DNA of 64,000 nucleotides, from positions 248,001 to 312,000 of the forward strand of contig NZ_RCSU01000009.1 of NCBI RefSeq assembly GCF_003991355.1, given 5' to 3'. Made by a program: the position numbers and the translations under genes. The DNA comes from Pseudoflavitalea rhizosphaerae. Lineage in GTDB: Bacteria > Bacteroidota > Bacteroidia > Chitinophagales > Chitinophagaceae. Positions 54,206-63,724 of this stretch are shown here, piece by piece. The notes under the pieces are model-generated. The model worked only from the letters and a program-made list of their open reading frames with translations, searched no databases and was not told where the DNA came from. The first letter of the stretch is position 1. Every line of letters begins with the position of its first letter.

Positions 54206-55018
54206 ATGTCAGAATTTTTGAAAGTCACAGAGTCAAGCAGCAAGTATCATCACCTGGAGGAAATGTCTATCAATGAAATTCTGGGACATATTAACGATGA
54301 GGATAAAACAGTACCTGCAGCAGTTGAAAAATCGATCCCCCAGATCAGAAAACTGGTTGAAGCGATCGCTGACAAAATGCTGGCAGGTGGAAGATTGTTC
54401 TATATCGGTGCAGGCACCAGTGGCCGTTTGGGTGTTGTTGATGCCAGTGAATGCCCACCCTCCTTCGGCGTTCCTCAAGGTCTGGTAGTAGGCATCATTG
54501 CCGGTGGCGCTCCCGCCATTCTCCAGGCTGTTGAAAATGCGGAGGACAGTAAAACGCAGGGCTGGATCGATCTCCAGGCGCATAACGTGAACGGGAACGA
54601 TGTAGTGGTTGGTATTGCAGCCAGCGGCACCACCCCCTATGTGATCGAGGCGCTGAAGATTTGCCGCGAACATGGGATCATCACTGGTTCCATCACCAAC
54701 AACCCGGGATCCCCACTCAGCCTGGTAGCCGATTTTCCGGTTGAATGCGAAGTAGGACCCGAGTTCGTTACCGGCAGCACACGCATGAAAAGCGGTACTT
54801 CCCAGAAACTCATCCTCAATATGATCTCCACCACGGTGATGATCCAGCTCGGACGCGTGGAAGATAATAAAATGGTGAACATGCAACTGACCAACGAAAA
54901 ACTCGTTGACAGGGGAACGAAAATGATCATGGATAAATTGAAGTGGAGCGATTACGAAAAAGCAAAAGCATTGCTGCTGAAAAACGGCAGCGTCAAACGG
55001 GCCATCGATAATGCATGA
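54206..55018 (+). CDS. murQ: N-acetylmuramic acid 6-phosphate etherase
   Basis: The 270-residue cytoplasmic SIS-domain protein matches MurQ throughout. Landmarks are the INDEDKTVP start motif, FYIGAGTSGRLGVVDASECPPSFG with catalytic-type E82, the second acid region AVENAED (E113), GIAASGTTPYV, and the signature EVGPEFVTGSTRMKSGTSQKL. MurQ cleaves the lactyl ether of MurNAc-6-P to give GlcNAc-6-P and D-lactate in cell-wall recycling or MurNAc use. Length is slightly below the 295-300 usual for enterobacterial forms, mainly at the C-terminus. It lies 142 bp after SusD, and a classic terminator follows. No murP, kinase or regulator gene is adjacent. Confidence 0.95.
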   Translation: MSEFLKVTESSSKYHHLEEMSINEILGHINDEDKTVPAAVEKSIPQIRKLVEAIADKMLAGGRLFYIGAGTSGRLGVVDASECPPSFGVPQGLVVGIIAGGAPAILQAVENAEDSKTQGWIDLQAHNVNGNDVVVGIAASGTTPYVIEALKICREHGIITGSITNNPGSPLSLVADFPVECEVGPEFVTGSTRMKSGTSQKLILNMISTTVMIQLGRVEDNKMVNMQLTNEKLVDRGTKMIMDKLKWSDYEKAKALLLKNGSVKRAIDNA

Positions 55019-55024
55019 GAAACG

Positions 55025-55048
55025 AAAAGGGGCGAAAGCCCCTTTTTT
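55025..55048 (+). terminator. Intrinsic terminator of murQ
   Basis: A ggggc-gaaa-gcccc hairpin with a GNRA-type loop is followed by TTTTTT. It begins about 7 bp after the murQ stop codon. Confidence 0.92.
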
Positions 55049-55082
55049 AATGCCGGTAAAAGCTCAGAGACGGAATGCACTT

Positions 55083-55162
55083 AACCTAACCCTGTAAGAA
55101 ATCTGCAATGAATTCACCCTAACTTTATGACAGAATTGAGCAATATTTACCCTAACTTTATG
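55083..55162. repeat. Direct repeats with 33-bp period upstream of the DUF4143 ATPase
   Basis: accctaactttatg occurs exactly at 55116-55129 and 55149-55162, start to start 33 bp. A degenerate third copy (9 of 14 matches) sits one further period upstream at 55083-55096. The last copy ends two bases before the ATPase start codon at 55165. The position and period of about three helical turns suggest a protein-binding site, possibly autoregulatory. Confidence 0.65.
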
Positions 55163-55164
55163 TA

Positions 55165-56540
55165 ATGTTTCCAAGGTTGATATATACAGAATTATTGAAG
55201 TGGAAAGAAAAAAAAGCTCGTAACCACTGATAATCAGAGGTGCACGACAGGTTGGAAAAACCACTATTGTAAGGAAATTTGCCTCTGAATATGATCACTT
55301 CATATATCTGAATCTCGAAATCCCACAACACAGGAAACCTTTTGAATCATTTGACAATTTTCCCACACTCCTGGAATCCATTTTTTTTCTGCAGAATAAG
55401 TCACTAACGCAAAAAGGAAAAACATTACTATTTATTGACGAGATCCAGGAATCACCAGATGCGCTCAAACTTCTCAGATACTTTTATGAAGAAGAACCTT
55501 CGATTGCTGTGGTTGCAGCAGGATCAATGCTTGAAACCATTTTCAATCCGGAGATCAGCTTCCCGGTTGGCAGGGTTGAGTACCTTATTATACATCCAGT
55601 TTCCTTTCCTGAATTCCTGGAAGCGCTTGGAGAAAGCCAGGCACTGAAACAACTAACAAAAATCCCATTTCCGGATTTTGCTTTTGATAAACTTTTGCAA
55701 TTGTTCCGAACCTATTGCATAACCGGTGGAATGCCGGAAATCGTACAGCAATACGTTTTGGAAAGAGATCTATTTTCGCTTAATACAATTTTCGATTCTT
55801 TGATCATTTCATACCTGGATGATGTTGAAAAATATGCAGGTAACACTAACCAGATCAATTTCATCCATCATGCTATCAGGGCAAGTTTCATAGAAGCTGG
55901 GAAAAGAATCAAATTTCAGGGATTCGGTAACTCAGGTTATGGTTCCAGGGAAATGGGAGAAGCTTTGCGCACGCTGGAGAAAACACTCATCCTGCATTTG
56001 GTATATCCGCAAACCGGCACGGTATTGCCATTAACTCCCGATAAAAGAAAATCTCCAAGATTACAGGTGCTGGACACCGGTATGCTTAATTATTTTGCCG
56101 GTATACAAAGAGACATCATCGGAACGGAAGACCTCAGCTCCGTATATCATGGTACAATGATCGAACATATGGTTGGGCAGGAATTGCTGGCCAGCCAATA
56201 CAGCGCACTGCATGGATTGATTTTTTGGGTAAGAGAAAAAAAGACGTCATCCGCAGAAGTTGATTTCTTACAAATACACGATTCAAAACTGATACCTGTT
56301 GAAGTAAAATCAGGTGCCGAAGGAAAACTTAAATCACTTCACCTCTTCATGGATAACGCTCCACATAACATGGCTGTGAGATTCTTTGGAAATACAGTGA
56401 GCATCTCACAACCAGTTACTCCAGCTGGAAAAGAATATTTCCTGTTGAACCTCCCCTATTTTCTGGCTTCTCAACTCAAAAGGTATCTTTCCTGGTTTGA
56501 AGCAGTGATCACAAGCGGTGATTTTCGAAAATACCAATAA
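55165..56540 (+). pseudogene. AAA ATPase with DUF4143 domain, broken by a one-base frameshift
   Basis: Translation from the ATG at 55165 gives MFPRLIYTELLKWKEKKAR and then stops at 55228. Restoring one base near 55222-55223 (cgtaacca read as cgtaaacca) joins it to the next frame, which continues PLIIRGARQVGKTT (Walker A, 55239-55265). Walker B LLFIDEIQE (55425-55451) follows, and then DUF4143 through to the stop at 56540. The only intact reading frame with an ATG starts at 55509, after both Walker motifs, and so would lack ATPase activity. The family is the AAA_14/DUF4143 group, widespread in Bacteroidota and of unclear function, possibly with a PD-(D/E)XK-like tail (SSAEVDFLQ...PVEVKSG). A sequencing or assembly error is possible. 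Confidence 0.8.
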
Positions 56541-56541
56541 G

Positions 56542-56568
56542 AAAGCCGCTCTCAGAGAAAGCGGCTTT
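56542..56568. terminator. Bidirectional hairpin between DUF4143 and aldo/keto reductase genes
   Basis: aaagccgct (56542-56550) and agcggcttt (56560-56568) form a 9-bp perfect stem between two convergent genes, with a short T-run on the plus side. It starts 2 bp after the ATPase stop and 20 bp from the reductase stop. Confidence 0.8.
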
Positions 56569-56588
56569 TCACTATAAAAGATTTCCAA

Positions 56589-57578
56589 TTACTTATTCAC
56601 CAGCTTCATCGCTCCTTCACTGTACCTCGCGCCGGTATCCGGGAATTCCTTCACCAGTGCATCTATCTTTTCCAGGTCTTCCTTATTCAGTTCCACATCC
56701 ACTGCCCCTGCATTTTCCAGCAGGTATTTCCTTTGCTTGGTGCCTGGGATCGGAATGATATCATCACCCTGAGCCAATACCCATGCCAGTGATAACTGTG
56801 CCGGTGTGATATTCCTGGCAGCCGCCAGCGCAGCAAATTTCTCCACCAGCTTGTTGTTGTTCTCTGCATACTGATCACCGAACCTCGGCAAGGTCTTACG
56901 GAAATCATCTGCGCCTAACTGTGATGCCGGTGGCAATGTGGCTGTTACCAGTCCACGCGCCAGCGGGCTGTAGGGAACGAACGTAATACCCAGCTCACGC
57001 ACGGTTTTCAATACATCATTCTGCTCCACATCACGGGTGAGAATGCTGTATTCGCTTTGCAGCGCTGAGATCGGATGAACGGCATGCGCCTTTCGGATGG
57101 AAGCGGGAGATGCTTCAGACAGTCCCAGGTATTTCACTTTTCCTTCTTTCACCAACTGCGCCATCGCTCCAACCATTTCTTCCACAGGAACATTCACATC
57201 AATACGGTGCGCATAGTACAGATCTATCACTTCAATCTTCAATCTTTTCAAACTCGCTTCCACAGCAGATCTCATATGCGATACCGAACCATCGAAATAA
57301 GTACTCTTGTTATCCTCTTTCAACCTGAATCCGAATTTGGTGGCGATGAAGATCTTATCCCTGTTCGGGACCAAAACTTTTGAGATCAGTTCTTCATTAT
57401 GGCCTGCGCCATATATGTCAGCAGTATCCCAGAAATTGATGCCAATCTCCAAAGCTTTTTCCAGAGTGAGGATACTTTCATCATCATTACGAGGCCCGTA
57501 TGCCATGCTCATGCCCATACATCCAAGGCCGATGGCAGACAACTGCTCGCCTGTTTTTCCCAATGCACGATACTTCAT
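56589..57578 (-). CDS. Aldo/keto reductase
   Basis: The 329-residue cytoplasmic protein has the full AKR (beta/alpha)8 motif set. The catalytic tetrad is D51, Y56, K81 and H124 ([25 protein letters not shown]). NADPH-binding is marked by a C-terminal [18 protein letters not shown]. It resembles the AKR13-type reductases ([13 protein letters not shown] start) that reduce aldehydes or detoxify carbonyls. It lies 32 bp downstream of the RND adaptor gene on the same strand and may be read through from the efflux operon, but the functional link is unclear. Confidence 0.93.
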   Translation of the reverse strand: MKYRALGKTGEQLSAIGLGCMGMSMAYGPRNDDESILTLEKALEIGINFWDTADIYGAGHNEELISKVLVPNRDKIFIATKFGFRLKEDNKSTYFDGSVSHMRSAVEASLKRLKIEVIDLYYAHRIDVNVPVEEMVGAMAQLVKEGKVKYLGLSEASPASIRKAHAVHPISALQSEYSILTRDVEQNDVLKTVRELGITFVPYSPLARGLVTATLPPASQLGADDFRKTLPRFGDQYAENNNKLVEKFAALAAARNITPAQLSLAWVLAQGDDIIPIPGTKQRKYLLENAGAVDVELNKEDLEKIDALVKEFPDTGARYSEGAMKLVNK

Positions 57579-57610
57579 AAAATTGTTTTTGTTGTTACTG
57601 AATACAAACC

Positions 57611-58741
57611 TTACCGAGCCGTCTTTGTATTTTTAACATCAGAACCATTGCGGACTTCTTCACTGCCTGTTTTTACCAGTTGATCGCCGGGTTGGAGTGA
57701 ACCGAAGATTTCCACTTTTCCATCGGCTTCTCTACCTTTTTGTACATCTACCCAAACGGCTTTTCCATTTTCGATACGGATCACGAATACGCGTTCAGGG
57801 GAATTGACCACGGCAGATTTGGGGACAATAAAGGTACTATCCTTTCCTGGAAAAGGGATTTTCACTTCCGCGATCATGCCTGGCAATAATTTCAGGTCGT
57901 TATTGAACACATCCATTTCCACGCGTTCCGCACGGAGCCTGTCGTCCAGCGCACCGGCCTGCCTTTTGATGCTTGCCGTGAAGATCCTGCCGGGCAATGC
58001 TTTCACCTGGAATTTCACATCATGTTGCTTCTGGATGAAACTGGTATAGGCTTCCGGAATGGCCACTGCCAAACGCAGGTGTTTTTGTTCCTGCAAAGTG
58101 AACAAGGGCAATACTGTTTTCCCGTTTGGTCCAACATAAGCGCCGGTATTCACATTACGCGCGCTCACTACGCCTGCGAAAGGCGCCCGGATCTCCAGGT
58201 AATCGCGGATCACGGTCACTTCCCTGTACGCTGCTTTGGCAGCTTCCAGTTGTGCGAGATCTGCATCGCGTTTGGCTTCGGCCTGCTCCAGGTCATTTGG
58301 TGAAATTGTGCCGGGTGTTTTGCTGGTTTCATAAAGACGCTTGTACAAAGCATTGCTGGCGGTGTACAATGCCTCCTGGCTTTTCAACCTGCTGGCTGCA
58401 GCAGCCAGTCGTGAATTCAGTTCCGGCGCATCGAGCGATGCCAGTAATTGTCCCTGCTTCACTGTTGTACCGATATCGGCATAGATCTTTCTTACATAGC
58501 TGTTCTCCTTCGCATACAGATCTGCCTGCTGAAAAGCAGTGAGCTCTCCGGGGAGTTGAAGCGAAGTAGATAATTGTCCGCGTTCCAGTGCAAATACTTC
58601 AGTAGCAGGCGTGGCTGCAATGGCAGCAGCGGCGGGCTTTTCAGCCGTATTACCTTCCGATGAATTGCAACTGCTGATAGCGATGGACCCCAGCAGCAAT
58701 GAGCCTGCAATGAACAAATGGTTATGGTTGATTGCTTTCAT
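57611..58741 (-). CDS. RND efflux periplasmic adaptor (HlyD/MFP family)
   Basis: The 376-residue protein has a lipoprotein-like N-terminus ([16 protein letters not shown]). A lipoyl/barrel-sandwich domain follows (about 60-105 and 195-225: [39 protein letters not shown]), with a helical hairpin (about 105-185: [19 protein letters not shown]...[22 protein letters not shown]), a beta barrel and a membrane-proximal domain. It links the inner-membrane pump to TolC. Its start overlaps the end of the pump gene by 20 bp, indicating coupled translation. Gene order TolC, pump, adaptor is a common Bacteroidota variant. Confidence 0.92.
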   Translation of the reverse strand: MKAINHNHLFIAGSLLLGSIAISSCNSSEGNTAEKPAAAAIAATPATEVFALERGQLSTSLQLPGELTAFQQADLYAKENSYVRKIYADIGTTVKQGQLLASLDAPELNSRLAAAASRLKSQEALYTASNALYKRLYETSKTPGTISPNDLEQAEAKRDADLAQLEAAKAAYREVTVIRDYLEIRAPFAGVVSARNVNTGAYVGPNGKTVLPLFTLQEQKHLRLAVAIPEAYTSFIQKQHDVKFQVKALPGRIFTASIKRQAGALDDRLRAERVEMDVFNNDLKLLPGMIAEVKIPFPGKDSTFIVPKSAVVNSPERVFVIRIENGKAVWVDVQKGREADGKVEIFGSLQPGDQLVKTGSEEVRNGSDVKNTKTAR

Positions 58742-61700
58742 ACAAAGACGATATAAAATGTTTACTTTCTTTATCAGTTGGGTCTAGAGATACAGATGTT
58801 GTGGTGGTCTTCTTCATCATCCAGGCGAATACCAGTGGCAGCATCACCAGCGCTGCAACAGTGGAAGCGATCAGCCCGCCGATCACGGCCCTGGCTAAGG
58901 GCGCTGTCTGTTCTGCGCCTTCACCCCAGCCGGTGGCCATGGGGATCATGCCGGCCACCATTGCTACAGAGGTCATGAGGATAGGACGAAGACGAAGCGC
59001 CGCTGCTTCCCTGGCTGCTCCCAGCGCATCGCCACTATGCCTGCGCAGGTGTTCGGCATTGGTGATCAGCAATACGGCATTGGCGATACTCACGCCTACG
59101 GACATGATAATGCCCATATAACTCTGAAGGTTAAGCGTAGATCCTGTCAGCAGCAACATACCAAGAGCGCCTAACAATACAGCCGGAACAGTAGATAACA
59201 CCACCAGCGATACTTTGAAGCTCTGGTAATTGGCGGCAAGCATCAGGAAGATCACGATGATAGCTACCAATAATCCTGACTCCAGGTTGTCCAGCGTTTC
59301 AGTCAGTACGGTGCTCAATCCGATCGGCTCTACAGTGAGGCCACGGGGTAACTCCCCCAGCGAAGCCAATGCCGCTTTCACATCGCCAGTGGCAGTGCCG
59401 AGGTCTTTCCCGTTGATATTGGCAGTAACGGAAATGATGGGCATGGCGCCAAGGTTATCAGCTTCACCGTAAGTTGTATCGGGCTCTATCGTAGCCACAT
59501 CGCTCAAAATAGGACGGGGCATATTTCTCAGAACAGGTATCTCACCGATGCTGTTCAACCCGGTCATTTTATTCTCCGGAACCTGCACCTGAACAGCATA
59601 GCTCAGTCCGCTGCGTTCATCCAGCCAAACATTCTTGTCGGTATACCGGCTGGAAGAAGTGCTGGTGGTAAGCGACCTGCTCACATCATTCACATCCACG
59701 CCCAGCTGCGCAGCACGTACCCTGTCTATATTCACTTTCAGCGCCGGATACTTGATACTCTGCGCCAGCTGTACATCACGCAGGTAAGGAATCGCTTTCA
59801 GTTTTTCGATCACTTTTTCCGCGTAAGCTTCGTTCACTTTTTTATTTCTTCCGGACAATCGTACTTCGATCGGCGTGGGCGATCCCTGGCTCAGGATCTT
59901 GTCTGTAAGTTCGATCGGCTCAAAGGACATGCGCAGGTCCGGTATCTCTTCTCTGATCTTTGCACGCATCTTTTCCTTGAGCTGGTCCATGTTCGTGTGA
60001 TACGCTTCTTTCAGACTCACCTGCAACACTGCTTCATGCGGACCACTCATGAAGAGGTAAATTGGACTGATCGAAAACTGGCCGGGGTGCTGGCCGATAT
60101 ACGCCGATGTAATTCCGATATTTTCCTTGCCTACCAAATCCTCCACGATCTTCGTTACCCGGATCATCTTGTCTTCCGTTCTTTCGATCCTCGTTCCATC
60201 CGGGGCTCTCAGCCTTACCTGGAATTGATTTCCATTCACTTTCGGTAATACATCCCTTCCGATACCGTTCAACATCAGCCAGGCGCCCCCCAGCACCAGC
60301 ACTACATACAGGGCCACCACAGGTTTTCTCACAGGTAATAACCTTTCCAGGAATCGCAGGAACCGGGCCCGGAATCTTTCAAATCCACTCACCTTACCAT
60401 CGCGGTTGCTGTCTTCCCTTTCTACCAACACTTTTTTCTGGTCCCATGTGTCGGCTTCAGATGAAGGTGCCAACTCCGTTGCTGCGAATGTTGCTTCATC
60501 TTCTGTCTGTCCATTTTTCTTCTTTTTATTTTTATGCCCTTTCATCAGCCAGTTGGCCATTACAGGTACGAATGTCTGACTGAGGATATAACTGGTGATC
60601 ATGGAGAAGCCGATGGCCAGCGAGAGCGGCAGGAACAATGATCCCGGAATCCCTTCCATACTCAGTGCCGGCGCAAACACGGCCAGGATACAGAGCAGGA
60701 TCAGGAGTTTCGGGAATGCGATCTCCTTACAGGCATCCCAGATGGCCAGCGCTTTCGGCTTGCCCATATCCAGGTGCTGGTGAATATTTTCTATCGTCAC
60801 CGTACTCTCATCCACCAGGATACCGATGGCCAGCGAGAGACCGCTCAGCGTCATGATATTGATGGTTTGCCCGAACAGCTGCAAAAACATTACTCCTGCA
60901 ATAATGGACGTTGGAATGGTAAGTATAACGATGAGGGCTCCACGCGTATCGCCCAGGAACAGCAGCACCATCAGTCCGGTGAGTATGGCGCCGATGATGC
61001 CTTCATGGATCAAACTTTTCACGGCATTGATCACATAAACACTCTGATCGAATTCATAAGTGAGTTGCACGTCCTCCGGCAACTGCGCCTGGAACCTGGG
61101 CAGTGCCGCTTTCAGTTTCTGCACCACTTCCCAGGTGCTGGCATCGGCGGATTTACCTACGTTGAGATACACAGATCTTTTGCCATTCACCATTGCATAA
61201 CCAACCGTTACGTCTGCGCCATCTTCCACCGTTGCCACATCCCGCAGGTACAGGTTATGGGCGCCGCCCTTGAAGAGAGGGATATTCCCGAAGTCTTTTA
61301 CATCTTTGATAGTGGTATTGCTAGGCGTTAAATAATTGTAATCGCCGATCCTCACGTTGCCTGCCGGCGTACTCTGGTTATTCACACGGATGGCTTCCAC
61401 CAACTGGTCAGGAGTAAGCTGGTGTGAACGCATCAGTTCCGGATCGGCCTTGATAACGATCGAGCGGATGTTGCCGCCAAAAGGCGGAGAACCCACCAAA
61501 CCAGGAATGGAAGTGAAGGCCGAACGCACATAAACGTTGGCCATATCCATCAGCTCATTATTGCTTCGCACTTCACTTCTCAATACCAGCTGCCCTACCG
61601 GCAGCGTACTGGCATCGAACCGGATGATGAAGGGCGGTTGTGACCCCGGCGGAAAAATAGCCTGGATACGATTGCTGTAAGCACTCAGCTCAGCCGCCGC

Positions 61701-62009
61701 CTGCGCCATATTGGTGCCGGGATAAAATGAGATCTTCATCAATGTAAGCCCCTGTATATTTTTTGTTTCGATGGATTTCACACCATTCACATACAGGAGA
61801 ATATTGATGTATTGTTTTCCAAAATACGCTTCCATCTGCGCAGGCGTGAAGCCTCCGTAGGGGTGCGACAAATAGATCACGGGTAGATTCATATTAGGGA
61901 AGATGTCTACCTTGATCTTATTCACAGCGCTGATCCCGAAGAACAGTAATCCTGCAACGATCACCAGTACCGAGATTGGTTTTCTTAAACCGCTTCTGAT
62001 TAAGCCCAT
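58722..62009 (-). CDS. RND efflux pump, inner-membrane transporter (AcrB/CzcA superfamily)
   Basis: The 1095-residue protein has twelve membrane segments in two repeats, each with a large periplasmic loop. TM1 is ISVLVIVAGLLFFGISAV; TM4 is LSGLSLAIGILVDESTVTIEN with D400-E401 in the proton-relay position, where AcrB has two Asp. The second half includes QSYMGIIMSVGVSIANAVLLIT. A hydrophilic cytoplasmic loop of about 70 residues between the halves (about 492-560) has a KNKKKK patch and an acidic stretch. It also contains a perfect EF-hand-like 12-mer, D533-S-N-R-D-G-K-V-S-G-F-E544. Substrate class (drug or metal) cannot be told. Confidence 0.93.
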   Translation of the reverse strand: MGLIRSGLRKPISVLVIVAGLLFFGISAVNKIKVDIFPNMNLPVIYLSHPYGGFTPAQMEAYFGKQYINILLYVNGVKSIETKNIQGLTLMKISFYPGTNMAQAAAELSAYSNRIQAIFPPGSQPPFIIRFDASTLPVGQLVLRSEVRSNNELMDMANVYVRSAFTSIPGLVGSPPFGGNIRSIVIKADPELMRSHQLTPDQLVEAIRVNNQSTPAGNVRIGDYNYLTPSNTTIKDVKDFGNIPLFKGGAHNLYLRDVATVEDGADVTVGYAMVNGKRSVYLNVGKSADASTWEVVQKLKAALPRFQAQLPEDVQLTYEFDQSVYVINAVKSLIHEGIIGAILTGLMVLLFLGDTRGALIVILTIPTSIIAGVMFLQLFGQTINIMTLSGLSLAIGILVDESTVTIENIHQHLDMGKPKALAIWDACKEIAFPKLLILLCILAVFAPALSMEGIPGSLFLPLSLAIGFSMITSYILSQTFVPVMANWLMKGHKNKKKKNGQTEDEATFAATELAPSSEADTWDQKKVLVEREDSNRDGKVSGFERFRARFLRFLERLLPVRKPVVALYVVLVLGGAWLMLNGIGRDVLPKVNGNQFQVRLRAPDGTRIERTEDKMIRVTKIVEDLVGKENIGITSAYIGQHPGQFSISPIYLFMSGPHEAVLQVSLKEAYHTNMDQLKEKMRAKIREEIPDLRMSFEPIELTDKILSQGSPTPIEVRLSGRNKKVNEAYAEKVIEKLKAIPYLRDVQLAQSIKYPALKVNIDRVRAAQLGVDVNDVSRSLTTSTSSSRYTDKNVWLDERSGLSYAVQVQVPENKMTGLNSIGEIPVLRNMPRPILSDVATIEPDTTYGEADNLGAMPIISVTANINGKDLGTATGDVKAALASLGELPRGLTVEPIGLSTVLTETLDNLESGLLVAIIVIFLMLAANYQSFKVSLVVLSTVPAVLLGALGMLLLTGSTLNLQSYMGIIMSVGVSIANAVLLITNAEHLRRHSGDALGAAREAAALRLRPILMTSVAMVAGMIPMATGWGEGAEQTAPLARAVIGGLIASTVAALVMLPLVFAWMMKKTTTTSVSLDPTDKESKHFISSLYESNQP

Positions 62010-62036
62010 AATATTTTTTATTGATCAGCTTGAGAA

Positions 62037-63437
62037 TTAGAATTCATTCATGAACAGGTTCAGGTCGCCGCTGGCGGCTGCCTTCAGCAATAGCGCCTGC
62101 CATACATTGCTGTACGCGATATCCCTGTCTGTTTCCGCACGGTTCAACGCATACAATGCCTGCGTTACATCCACCATATTGGTAAGTCCATTCCTGTACA
62201 AAACGGATTTCTGCAGGTAGGCATCACCGGCAGCTTTCAGTTGCACAGGCACTTCTTTGTAATTGTCCAGCGAATTGCTGATGCGTGTGGCAGACAATGC
62301 CAGCTGCGCTTTCAGTTGCTGATCGGCCAGTTCATATTCACTCTGCAGAGCCTGCGAAATGAATTTCTGGGAGCTAACCTGCTGGTGTATGCGCAATGGT
62401 GTGGTCAGGTTCCAGATCATACCCACTCCCAGGAGGTAATTGTACCGGGTAGGCTCCACACCTTTGAAGTAATCCTTCGTATAGGCATCGAGGTTCTGGT
62501 CCAGGATGCCATAGTTATTGTGGAATCCGGAACCTCTTCCCTGGAATACGCCAAAGAGAGTGAATGTGGGATAATTGAATTTCTTCAGGTATACCTGTTG
62601 CTCATTGCTGAGATCGATGCGTTTGCGGTAGAAATCCAGCAACGGATGCAGTTGCGTGGAAGGCTGATCCTGCAAAGCCCCGGGAATACGGGCAATGAAC
62701 AGCGTATCCAACTGGAATTCCTGTGCAGGAACGCCCAGGTACCTTGCCAGGATATTGCCCTGTTCCTGTTCATAATCCTTTGCACGGGTGAGCGCCATTC
62801 TTGCATTGCTCACCTCTGCATTGGCGAGGGAGGAATCCACTCCGGCGTTCAATCCATTGCGTGCCCTTACCAATACCACTTCGCGGACCTGTAATGCGCG
62901 TTCCAGGTTTCGTTGCCAGGAACCTGATAATCGTTGAGCGGCCAGCAGGTTCAGGTAAGCTCCGGCCACACGGATACTGTGCTGGAACTGCTCCTGGTGG
63001 AGATCGCTTTGATCGCGGGCCAGTGTGGCTTTTGACAATTCGATCTTTTCCTTCGCTCTTCCGAAACTGAAAAAATCCCAGCTTACATTGGCGAGATACA
63101 ATGCGCCGAAAGCCGCATGATAGTTCTGCGATGATAATGCTGGTCCGGCAGAAGCAACTGCGCCTCCCCGGTAGCCATACATCGGGCCGGTTTGTCCGTT
63201 CACAGTTCCATAATCCTGTTGCCAGCTGAGGTTCAGGTCTGGCAGGTATTCTTTTTTTGATTGTTGCACCGTGGCTCCGGAAGCTTTTGCATATTCTTCC
63301 TTCGCCCTGATGGCGCCGTAATTCTTCATGGCTGTCTGCACAGCGTCTTTGAGCGTAAGCGTCTGCGCCATCGTATTACCTGCGCTGAAAAGCAACAGGG
63401 CAACTCCGGCCAGGTTCTTCAGGTGTTTAGCTGACAT
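62037..63437 (-). CDS. TolC-family outer-membrane efflux protein
   Basis: From the ATG at 63437 the protein has 466 residues; a TTG at 63449 is a less likely start. A signal peptide (KNLAGVALLLFSAGNTMAQ) is followed by two repeats of the long amphipathic helices typical of outer-membrane efflux proteins. Examples are LKDAVQTAMKNYGAIRAKEEYAKASGATVQQ, LATRDQSDLHQ-type segments and SQALQSEYELADQQLKAQLALSATRI. It forms the exit duct for the pump and adaptor encoded just downstream (27-bp gap). It heads the efflux operon and lies 287 bp after an AraC-family gene on the same strand. Confidence 0.9.
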   Translation of the reverse strand: MSAKHLKNLAGVALLLFSAGNTMAQTLTLKDAVQTAMKNYGAIRAKEEYAKASGATVQQSKKEYLPDLNLSWQQDYGTVNGQTGPMYGYRGGAVASAGPALSSQNYHAAFGALYLANVSWDFFSFGRAKEKIELSKATLARDQSDLHQEQFQHSIRVAGAYLNLLAAQRLSGSWQRNLERALQVREVVLVRARNGLNAGVDSSLANAEVSNARMALTRAKDYEQEQGNILARYLGVPAQEFQLDTLFIARIPGALQDQPSTQLHPLLDFYRKRIDLSNEQQVYLKKFNYPTFTLFGVFQGRGSGFHNNYGILDQNLDAYTKDYFKGVEPTRYNYLLGVGMIWNLTTPLRIHQQVSSQKFISQALQSEYELADQQLKAQLALSATRISNSLDNYKEVPVQLKAAGDAYLQKSVLYRNGLTNMVDVTQALYALNRAETDRDIAYSNVWQALLLKAAASGDLNLFMNEF

Positions 63438-63724
63438 GCATTGAAACAATTGGTTGTGAAGATCTGCAGGCAGCGGCTTGTAAAGTCAGGACAATACAAT
63501 CCACTGATCCGTCAGGATCGTGTTTTTTGTTTACACATTAAGAATGGATGCAAGATGGCAAGATGCTCTTAACCCGCCTTTCGCTGCAGTTGCGCTGGGT
63601 GCCTGCTTCAGAAGGAATCAGGAAACTGCAATAACGGTGTGTGGCGCCGGCGTGTTTTAAAAAGTAAAAGTAAGAAGGATGTGGTTCTGTTTAGTTGAAC
63701 TTTTCAAACAATAACTTATAAAAA

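Noticed and set aside
55083-55162. Possible CRISPR array at the 33-bp-spaced repeats
   Set aside because: Only two exact 14-bp units plus a decayed one, a 19-bp gap between them, and no cas genes. The spacing fits an operator better.
55064-55264. 66-residue minus-strand frame with HKVRVN repeats
   Set aside because: The peptide repeats simply reflect the 14-bp DNA direct repeats. The frame overlaps the start of the ATPase gene and has no coding signature.
55509-56540. Stand-alone DUF4143 protein starting at 55509
   Set aside because: The same frame extends upstream through Walker B and Walker A to 55224, and the missing N-terminus lies in the next frame, so this is part of a frameshifted gene.
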